The notes under the pieces: model-generated
Seen by the model: only the letters and a program-made list of their open reading frames with translations
Databases searched by the model: none
What the model was told of the DNA's origin: nothing
Position numbers and translations under genes: made by a program
Shown: piece after piece, positions 1 through 4,965 of the stretch
Layout: each line of letters opens with the position of its first letter
Numbering within the stretch: the stretch's first letter is position 1
Source of the DNA: CAVAWX01 sp963592385
GTDB taxonomy: Bacteria; Actinomycetota; Coriobacteriia; Coriobacteriales; QAMH01
Reading direction: 5' to 3'
Assembly: GCA_963592385.1 (NCBI GenBank)
Contig: CAVAWX010000092.1
Location: forward strand, 1-6,464
Length of the DNA: 6,464 nucleotides

Positions 1-318
1 TCTTCTTCGAGCCAGTCCACGCAGGACTCCTCGACGAGCTACTACGAGGTCACCCTCACCCTGGAGAAGGCCGACAACGCGAAGGTGGGCATGGAGGTTT
101 CCGCGGCCATCGAGCTGAAGGAGTACAGCACCGTCTACTACGTGCCTGAAAAGGCGGTCTCGCAAAGCGGCAGCTACGCCTATGTCGAGGTCGTCTACAA
201 CGACAGCACGACCAAGCAGCATCAGGTGCAGATCCTCGACGAGTCCGACGACGGCCAGCTCATCATCCAGGGCAGCACCATCACCGAAGGCCAGCGCATA
301 CTCGCCGATATATCGTGA
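1..318 (+). CDS. C-terminal end of a membrane-fusion (HlyD/MacA-type) efflux adaptor, 5' partial
   Basis: The reading frame is open from base 1 and ends at TGA 316-318, giving the last 105 residues of a protein whose start lies outside the window. It opens with a Ser/Thr-rich run (SSSSQSTQDSSTSYY), then a beta-strand pattern: EVTLTLEKADNAKVGMEV, a VPEKAVSQSGSYAYVEVVY stretch, and a closing strand with GSTITEGQRILADIS. This resembles the beta-barrel and membrane-proximal end of periplasmic adaptor proteins, in which a 'vP..Av...g...yV.v' strand is followed by 'v..G...G..v'. Such adaptors couple an inner-membrane ABC or RND pump to export across the envelope; in Gram-positive relatives they usually accompany a MacB-like ABC transporter. 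No transporter subunit is visible, so substrate and partner are unknown. The Ser/Thr-rich segment is probably a surface loop between strands. The family call rests on pattern recognition over a short C-terminus only. Confidence 0.65.
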   Translation, partial: SSSSQSTQDSSTSYYEVTLTLEKADNAKVGMEVSAAIELKEYSTVYYVPEKAVSQSGSYAYVEVVYNDSTTKQHQVQILDESDDGQLIIQGSTITEGQRILADIS

Positions 319-2444
319 ACGGGGATGCCGTGAACGCTGAAAGCGCACAACGCGCGGGCCAGCCGGCGTTTGCCGGCGGGGTGGTGCTCGCCTTCGACAC
401 GGCCAGCGAGACCTTGGCGCTCGCTGTGGGCCGCATGGGTGCGTGCGGGGAGAATTTCGAGCTGCTCGCCGCGCATGACGCGCCGGCGCCCAGGCAGGCC
501 AACCGCCGCCTGCTGGAGAGGGTCGAAGCGCTGCTGACCGGCGCGGGCCTGTCCTTGCGCGACGTGGACGCCGTGGTCGCCGGGCGCGGGCCGGGGTCGT
601 TCACGGGCGTGCGCATCGGCATCGCGACGGCCAAGGGCATCGCGTGCGCCGCGGGCCTGCCGCTGTTCGGCGCCTCGACGCTCGACGCCGTGGCCTGGCA
701 TGCGCATGCGGCCGGGGTGCGCGGGCGCGTGGGCGTGCTGGCCGACGCCATGCGCAAAGAGGTCTATCCCGTGCGCTACGAGCTCGACGGTTGCCGTGTT
801 GTGCGCCTCGATGCCGACGCCGTGGCCGCGCCTGCCGATGTGGTGGACGCGTGGGCGGGTGAAGCGGGCGCGATGCCCCTGTGCGGCAACGGGCTGGCGA
901 AATACCGCGCCATGTTCGAGGATGCGGGCTTTGCCTGCGCCGACGAGGAGCTGTGGACGCCGACGGGGGAGGGGCTGTTGCGCGCGTGCGCCGCTGCTCT
1001 TGCTGCGGGCGAGGCGGGCACGGGAGACGCGGCCGCGCTGCTGCCCGTCTACACGCGCCTGTCGGATGCCGAGGAAAACGAGCGCATACGTGCCGGCCTC
1101 GACCCGCGGCCTGCCCGGGTGCTCGCGGCAAACGGGGTGAGCTTCGGGACGGACGTTGAAGAGGGTGGCGGCGCGGAGGCGGCGCCCGCCCCCAGCGAGG
1201 CCTCCCGTGCGGCATGGGAGCAGGCGGGCGCCGCCTCCGCCCACGCCGCCGCAAACGGGGCCGCCGCTGCCTCGGCCTGCGGGGATGCCGTCGCAGACAT
1301 GTCCGCCGCAGATTCCGACGCGCCAGCCGCCGCCGCCAACCCCACGCCTGCCGCAGGCTCCGGCACGGCAGCCGCCGCCGCCAACCCCGCGGCTACTGCC
1401 GACGCGCCAGCCGCCCCCTTCATCCTCGCCGTCGAAAGCTCCTGCGACGAGACGGCCGTCGCCGTCGTGGACGGCAAGCGGCGCATACTCTCCAGCGTGG
1501 TGGCCAGCCAGATAGACTTCCACACGCGCTTCGGCGGCGTCGTCCCCGAGATCGCCTCGCGCAAGCACGTGGAGGCGATCGTGCCCGTCGCGCAGGAGGC
1601 GCTCGCCGCCGCAGGCCTGTCTTGGGCCGAGCTCTCGGCCGTCGCGGCCACGGCAGGGCCGGGCCTCGTGGGCTCGCTCGTCGTCGGCCTGGCCTTCGCG
1701 AAGGGTGCGGCATACGCGGCCGGCCTGCCCTTCATCGGCGTCAACCACCTGGAAGGCCACCTCTACGCCAACCTCTTCACCGACCCGGACCTCGCGCCCC
1801 CCTTCGTCGCGCTGCTCGTCTCGGGCGGCCACACCATGCTCGTGCACGTGCGCGCCTGGGGCGACTACGAGACGATCGGCTCGACGCTCGACGATGCCGT
1901 GGGCGAGGCCTTCGACAAGGTGGCGAAGGCGCTCGGGCTGGGCTATCCGGGAGGGCCGGTGCTCTCGCGCTACGCGCAGCAAGGCGACCCGCAGGCCATC
2001 CACTTCCCCCGCTCCATGCTGCACAGCGGCGACCTCTCGTTTTCGCTGTCCGGCTTGAAGACGGCGGTCATCACCTACATACGCCAGCAGGAAGAGGCGG
2101 GCATGGAGCTGAACGTGCCCGACCTCGCCGCGAGCTTTCAGGCGGCCGTCATCGACGTGCAGGTGGCCAAGGCCATCGCCGCATGCGAGCAGGCGGGCGT
2201 CACCACCATGTGCGTCGGGGGAGGGGTGGCCTCAAACGCCGCGCTGCGCGACGCTCTGGAGGCCGGTCTGGCCGCGCACGGCATACGCGCGCTCTTCCCG
2301 CCCGCCGCGGACTGCTCCGACAACGCCGCCATGATCGCCGCAGTCGCGCTCGACCTCTTCGCGGCCGGCGAGTTCACCAGCCTCGACGCCGACCCGCAGG
2401 CCCACATGCCCCTGCGCTGCGCGTCCGACCCCGCCGCGCGCTAG
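315..2444 (+). CDS. tsaD: TsaB-TsaD fusion: tRNA A37 N6-threonylcarbamoyltransferase
   Basis: This single 709-residue frame encodes two t6A proteins. Residues about 23-260 are TsaB, the dimerisation partner: it opens VVLAFDTASE, has the signature GRGPGSFTGVRIG at 90-102, and ends PVYTRLSDAEENER at 244-257. Residues about 369-709 are TsaD, the transferase that moves the threonylcarbamoyl group from its AMP adduct to A37 of ANN-decoding tRNAs. It begins ILAVESSCDETAVAV at 370. The metal ligands appear present: H478 and H482 in NHLEGH, and D669 in CSDNAAM, matching H111, H115 and D300 of E. coli TsaD. The nucleotide-binding SGGH (503-506) and GGGVASN (635-641) are intact. Each domain has normal family length. 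Residues 261-368 form an Ala/Pro/Gly-rich linker with no recognisable RimI acetyltransferase. The GTG at 315 overlaps the upstream stop as GTGA; an in-frame GTG at 330, behind a weak GGGG, is an alternative start. TsaC and TsaE must lie elsewhere. Confidence 0.95.
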   Translation: MNGDAVNAESAQRAGQPAFAGGVVLAFDTASETLALAVGRMGACGENFELLAAHDAPAPRQANRRLLERVEALLTGAGLSLRDVDAVVAGRGPGSFTGVRIGIATAKGIACAAGLPLFGASTLDAVAWHAHAAGVRGRVGVLADAMRKEVYPVRYELDGCRVVRLDADAVAAPADVVDAWAGEAGAMPLCGNGLAKYRAMFEDAGFACADEELWTPTGEGLLRACAAALAAGEAGTGDAAALLPVYTRLSDAEENERIRAGLDPRPARVLAANGVSFGTDVEEGGGAEAAPAPSEASRAAWEQAGAASAHAAANGAAAASACGDAVADMSAADSDAPAAAANPTPAAGSGTAAAAANPAATADAPAAPFILAVESSCDETAVAVVDGKRRILSSVVASQIDFHTRFGGVVPEIASRKHVEAIVPVAQEALAAAGLSWAELSAVAATAGPGLVGSLVVGLAFAKGAAYAAGLPFIGVNHLEGHLYANLFTDPDLAPPFVALLVSGGHTMLVHVRAWGDYETIGSTLDDAVGEAFDKVAKALGLGYPGGPVLSRYAQQGDPQAIHFPRSMLHSGDLSFSLSGLKTAVITYIRQQEEAGMELNVPDLAASFQAAVIDVQVAKAIAACEQAGVTTMCVGGGVASNAALRDALEAGLAAHGIRALFPPAADCSDNAAMIAAVALDLFAAGEFTSLDADPQAHMPLRCASDPAAR
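1095..1418 (+). other. Alanine/proline-rich interdomain linker of the TsaB-TsaD fusion
   Basis: These codons (residues 261-368) join the end of TsaB to the first beta-strand of TsaD. The composition is dominated by Ala with Pro, Gly, Ser, Asp and Asn, and there are almost no large hydrophobic residues, which suggests a flexible, disordered tether. The only longer mixed segment is around VSFGTDVEEGGGAE, followed by SEASRAAWEQAG. No GNAT acetyl-CoA loop (R/Q-x-x-G-x-G/A) is present, so this is not a RimI domain. It is clearly in frame and shows no stop or frameshift. Boundaries are approximate. Confidence 0.8.
1317..1415 (+). repeat. Short imperfect direct repeats inside the linker
   Basis: The string AGCCGCCGCCGCCAACCCC occurs at 1325 and again at 1370, 45 bp (15 codons) apart. 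The string GACGCGCCAGCCGCC occurs at 1317 and at 1401, 84 bp (28 codons) apart. At protein level this gives DAPAA twice and AAAANP twice. Both spacings are multiples of three, so expansion or contraction would preserve the frame. This is the pattern expected from slippage or unequal duplication in a GCC-rich tract. Confidence 0.75.
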
Positions 2445-2560
2445 CCCGCCGCATCACCCGCGCCCGCTTTCGCCCGCCCCTTTCACCCGCCGCCCCCGCA
2501 CCCGGCTTCGCCCGAGCGTGCCGCGCATCTTTGCCCGCGCCCTCCTTCACCCCCTTCACG
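2445..2560 (+). terminator. C-rich, G-poor intergenic stretch; candidate Rho-dependent termination region
   Basis: Between the tsaB-tsaD stop and the ppk1 promoter the coding strand counts 66 C, 23 G, 19 T and 8 A in 116 bases. The C:G ratio is close to 3, whereas the neighbouring genes are roughly balanced. Degenerate repeats of the form TTCrCCCG recur near 2468, 2482 and 2507. I found no convincing stem-loop followed by a T-run. Unstructured C-over-G RNA just after a stop codon is the known character of Rho utilisation sites, so Rho-dependent termination of the upstream operon is a reasonable inference but is not shown. Confidence 0.4.
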
Positions 2561-2565
2561 TGGCG

Positions 2566-2571
2566 TAGAAT
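2566..2571 (+). promoter_or_regulatory. Candidate -10 box (TAGAAT) for ppk1
   Basis: TAGAAT matches the sigma-70 type -10 consensus TATAAT at five of six positions and is one of the few AT-containing hexamers in this gap. The place where a -35 box should sit (about 2543-2548, TCCTTC) does not resemble TTGACA. Transcription would start near 2578, leaving a leader of about 39 nt before ATG 2617. A similar box, TAGAGT, precedes the symporter gene. Confidence 0.5.
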
Positions 2572-2602
2572 GAACGGATGAACGATTCACCCGCCACTCG
2601 AC

Positions 2603-2608
2603 AAGGAG
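2603..2608 (+). promoter_or_regulatory. Ribosome-binding site (AAGGAG) that decides the ppk1 start
   Basis: AAGGAG lies 8 nt upstream of ATG 2617, which is near-ideal Shine-Dalgarno spacing. The in-frame ATG at 2578 has no purine-rich motif before it, since the sequence there is CGTAGAATGAACGG. It also coincides with the expected transcription start of the TAGAAT promoter. The internal ATG 2617 is therefore preferred. Confidence 0.8.
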
Positions 2609-2616
2609 ACCTTTCT

Positions 2617-4800
2617 ATGCACGCGACGAACGCGACGGCCGCAGGGGAGCGCACCCGCAAGAAACCCGACGTGAGCTACACGCAAAACCGCGAGCTGTCG
2701 TGGCTGCAGTTCGAGAACCGCATGCTCGAGGAGGCTTCCGACGCGACGGTGCCCCTGTTCGAGCGCCTGACCTTCGTCTCCATCTTCACCACCAACCTCG
2801 ACGAGTTCTTCCGCGTGCGCGTGGGCAGCCTCTTCGACCTGGAGGCCTGGGCGCCCGACGACCGCGACAACAAGTCCCTGCGCACCCCCCGCGAGCAGCT
2901 CGAAGCGGTGTTCGCGGCGGTGGGGCCGCTGGTCAAGCAGCGCGACAAGGTCTACGCCAAGCTGATGAAGAAGCTCGCCGGCCACGGCATCGAGGAAGTG
3001 GACCTCGAGGCGCTGGGCAAAAAGGAGCGCAAGTGGGCGCGCGACTACTTCCGCGCCTTCGTGCACCCGCTGCTGTCCGCGCAGGTCATCGACGAGCGCC
3101 ACCCCTTCCCCTTCCTGCGCAACAAGGGCCTCTACATCGTCATGCTGCTCTCCGACGAGGCGGGCTCGCAGGAGATGGGCATGGTGCCCGTCCCGGCCGA
3201 CCTGCCCCCCTACATCGCCGACCCGGACAACCCCCTGCATTTCGTGCGCATGGAGCGCCTGATCTTGCACGAGGCGGACAGGCTCTTCCCCAACTACACG
3301 GTCTCGGACGCCTGCATCGTCTCGGTCACGCGCAACGCCGACATCGACCTCGACGACGACAAGTTCGACGACTCCGAGATCGACTACCGCGCCTTCGTCG
3401 CGCGTATGCTCAAGAAGCGCAACCGCCTGAACCCCGTGCGCCTCGAGGTGGAGGGCAAGCTCTCCAAGGCGCTGTCGGCCATGCTCCTGCCGCGTCTGGA
3501 CCTCTCCGAGACGCAGGTGTTCTCCAGCGTGTGCCCGCTGTGCGCGAACTGGGCGTTTGCCCTGCAAGACGCCCTGCCCGCCTCCCTGCGCTCCGAGCTG
3601 TGCTACGAGCCGCACCAGCCGCGCGACTCCAAGGTCTTCGACGAGGGCCGCTCGATTCTGGCCCAGGTCGCCGAGCACGACCGCGTCCTCTTCTACCCCT
3701 ACGACTCGATGCGCCCCTTCCTCGGCATGCTCAAGGAGGCCGCGCAAGACCCCTCGGTGGTCTCGGTGAAGATCACCCTCTACCGCCTGGCCAGCGACTC
3801 GCGCGTGGCCAGCTACCTGGCCGAGGCCGCCGAAAACGGCAAGGAGGTCACGGTCTTGATGGAGCTGCGCGCGCGCTTCGACGAGGCCAACAACATCGAG
3901 TGGTCGCGGCGCATGGAGGAGGCCGGCTGCAACATCATCTACGGGCCGGACGACTACAAGTGCCACTCGAAGATATGCCTGATCACGCGGCGCGACGGCG
4001 AGCAGGTGCAGAACTTCGTGCAGATCGGCACGGGCAACTACAACGAGAAGACGGCGCGTCTCTACGCCGACATTTGCCTGATGACGGCAGACGAACGCAT
4101 CGGCCGCGACGCCGTGGCCTTCTTCCAGAACATGCTCATCGGCAATCTGAACGGCGCCTACGAGACGCTGCTCGTGGCCCCCGCGAACATGAAGCGCACC
4201 TACCTCGCGCTCATGGACAAGGAGATCGCGAAGGGCAGCGCGGGCCGCATCATGCTGAAGGCCAACTCGCTGACCGAGCGCGACATCATCGACAAGCTCT
4301 CCGAGGCCAGCCGCGCGGGCGTGCAGGTGCAGCTCAACCTGCGCAGCATATGCTGCCTGCTGCCGGGCATCGAGGGCAAGACGGACAACATCCGCGTGCG
4401 CAGCGTGGCCGGGCGCTTCCTCGAGCACGCGCGCGTCTACTGCTTCGGCGCCGGCGAGGGCATGCAGGTCTACATCAGCTCGGCGGACTTGATGACGCGC
4501 AACCTCGTGCACCGCGTCGAGATCGGGGTGCACATCCTCGATCCGCTGGTGAAAGAGGACGTCGTGGGCTACATGCGCAAGCTCTTCGAGGACAACTGCA
4601 AGGCGCGCGAGCTGCAGCCCGACGGCAGCTACCGCCTGCCCCAGCGCGAGGAGGGCGAGGCGCGCGTGTGCGCCCAGGAGTACTTTGCCGCCGAGCCGCT
4701 GCAGCACATCGACCTGCTGAGCGCCGAGCACGACGCGGCGCACAAGCGCGGGCAGGGCGGCTTCTTCAAGCGCCTCTTCGCGCGTCGACGCAAGAAATAG
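2617..4800 (+). CDS. ppk1: Polyphosphate kinase 1
   Basis: This 727-residue cytoplasmic or membrane-associated enzyme reversibly transfers the gamma phosphate of ATP onto polyphosphate chains. The N-terminal domain carries NRELSWLQFENRML (24-37) and TTNLDEFFRVRVG (58-70), where N60 matches the ATP-contacting N45 of E. coli PPK. The C-terminal phospholipase-D-like domains hold R390 (TLYRLAS) and R420 (LRARFDE), matching the metal ligands R375 and R405. H450 in CHSKICLI is the predicted autophosphorylated histidine (E. coli H435). Y483 is in GTGNYNEKTARLY, R576 in LRSICCLLPG, and the second catalytic histidine H604 is in EHARVYCFG. All key residues are present, so it should be active. It is somewhat longer than the E. 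coli enzyme (688), from an extended N-terminus and a very basic C-terminal tail (FFKRLFARRRKK). The start is ATG 2617, behind AAGGAG; the longer frame from 2578 would add 13 residues. No exopolyphosphatase gene is adjacent. It appears to be transcribed alone. Confidence 0.96.
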   Translation: MHATNATAAGERTRKKPDVSYTQNRELSWLQFENRMLEEASDATVPLFERLTFVSIFTTNLDEFFRVRVGSLFDLEAWAPDDRDNKSLRTPREQLEAVFAAVGPLVKQRDKVYAKLMKKLAGHGIEEVDLEALGKKERKWARDYFRAFVHPLLSAQVIDERHPFPFLRNKGLYIVMLLSDEAGSQEMGMVPVPADLPPYIADPDNPLHFVRMERLILHEADRLFPNYTVSDACIVSVTRNADIDLDDDKFDDSEIDYRAFVARMLKKRNRLNPVRLEVEGKLSKALSAMLLPRLDLSETQVFSSVCPLCANWAFALQDALPASLRSELCYEPHQPRDSKVFDEGRSILAQVAEHDRVLFYPYDSMRPFLGMLKEAAQDPSVVSVKITLYRLASDSRVASYLAEAAENGKEVTVLMELRARFDEANNIEWSRRMEEAGCNIIYGPDDYKCHSKICLITRRDGEQVQNFVQIGTGNYNEKTARLYADICLMTADERIGRDAVAFFQNMLIGNLNGAYETLLVAPANMKRTYLALMDKEIAKGSAGRIMLKANSLTERDIIDKLSEASRAGVQVQLNLRSICCLLPGIEGKTDNIRVRSVAGRFLEHARVYCFGAGEGMQVYISSADLMTRNLVHRVEIGVHILDPLVKEDVVGYMRKLFEDNCKARELQPDGSYRLPQREEGEARVCAQEYFAAEPLQHIDLLSAEHDAAHKRGQGGFFKRLFARRRKK

Positions 4801-4816
4801 GGGGTGCGGGCGCCCG

Positions 4817-4854
4817 GGGTGCGCGCGGGGCGGGCGGCATGCGCGCGCCCGTTT
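4817..4854 (+). terminator. GC-rich hairpin after ppk1, probable intrinsic terminator
   Basis: Bases 4817-4826 (GGGTGCGCGC) can pair with 4841-4850 (GCGCGCGCCC) in a 10-bp stem containing one G-U pair and a 14-nt loop. GTTT follows. It begins 16 nt after the ppk1 stop codon, the usual place for a terminator. The T-tract is short, so efficiency is uncertain. An alternative shorter stem, CGGGCG 4831-4836 with CGCCCG 4846-4851, competes for the same 3' arm. Confidence 0.5.
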
Positions 4855-4864
4855 CCCGGCACCT

Positions 4865-4916
4865 CGGCGCGGCCTGCGCCGCCGCACGCCTCCTTTTCGC
4901 GCCGCGCGGCGCTTTC
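4865..4916 (+). repeat. Two small GC inverted repeats upstream of the symporter promoter
   Basis: CGGCGC at 4865-4870 pairs with GCGCCG at 4876-4881 around a 5-nt loop. A perfect 14-bp palindrome, GCGCCGCGCGGCGC, lies at 4899-4912 and is followed by TTTCT. The second could add weak termination for ppk1 transcripts, or serve as a protein-binding palindrome about 10 bp upstream of the TAGAGT box. In DNA this GC-rich, short palindromes are also expected by chance. Confidence 0.35.
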
Positions 4917-4922
4917 TCGTGC

Positions 4923-4928
4923 TAGAGT
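4923..4928 (+). promoter_or_regulatory. Candidate extended -10 box (TGC-TAGAGT) for the symporter gene
   Basis: TAGAGT, directly preceded by TGC, fits an extended -10 element (TGn before the hexamer), which can work without a strong -35 box. No TTGACA-like hexamer is present at 4900-4905. The predicted transcription start is near 4935, giving a leader of about 30 nt that contains the ribosome-binding site. Confidence 0.45.
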
Positions 4929-4949
4929 ACGCCCCACGCGCAAAACGAT

Positions 4950-4955
4950 AGGAGG
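4950..4955 (+). promoter_or_regulatory. Ribosome-binding site (AGGAGG) for the symporter gene
   Basis: AGGAGG is a full Shine-Dalgarno match lying 10 nt before GTG 4966. An in-frame TAG at 4963-4965 sits directly against the GTG, so no longer start is possible, and the GTG is the natural initiation codon. Confidence 0.85.
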
Positions 4956-4965
4956 ACTTATCTAG

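Noticed and set aside
1325..1388. A CRISPR or tandem-repeat array in the GCC-rich tract
   Set aside because: Only two copies of each short unit are present, without regular spacers, and they are in frame within a coding region.
1095..1418. A degraded RimI acetyltransferase or a frameshifted domain in the TsaB-TsaD linker
   Set aside because: No acetyl-CoA-binding motif or GNAT-like hydrophobic pattern is visible, and composition is Ala/Pro-rich in the gene's own frame. A remnant too diverged to see cannot be excluded.
222..2024. A 600-codon open frame on the minus strand across tsaB-tsaD
   Set aside because: It is antisense to a clearly conserved gene, rich in Arg, Gly, His and Ala with no recognisable motif, and is explained by the scarcity of stop codons in high-GC DNA.
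2445..2577. A small RNA or small protein gene in the gap before ppk1
   Set aside because: There is no ribosome-binding site with a start codon and no stable fold in the C-rich stretch. Composition is better explained as a termination region plus promoter.
1214..2581. A 455-codon plus-strand frame overlapping TsaD in another phase
   Set aside because: It is an Arg-rich low-complexity translation of the TsaD codons in the wrong frame.
2587..4887. A 766-codon open frame on the minus strand across ppk1
   Set aside because: It mirrors the ppk1 codons (runs of Val, Leu, Glu, His) and shows no independent domain. GC-driven antisense openness explains it.
2700..4925. A 741-codon plus-strand frame overlapping ppk1 in another phase
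   Set aside because: It is extremely Arg/Ala/Gly/Pro-rich, has no ribosome-binding site and no family motif. It is an out-of-frame shadow of ppk1.
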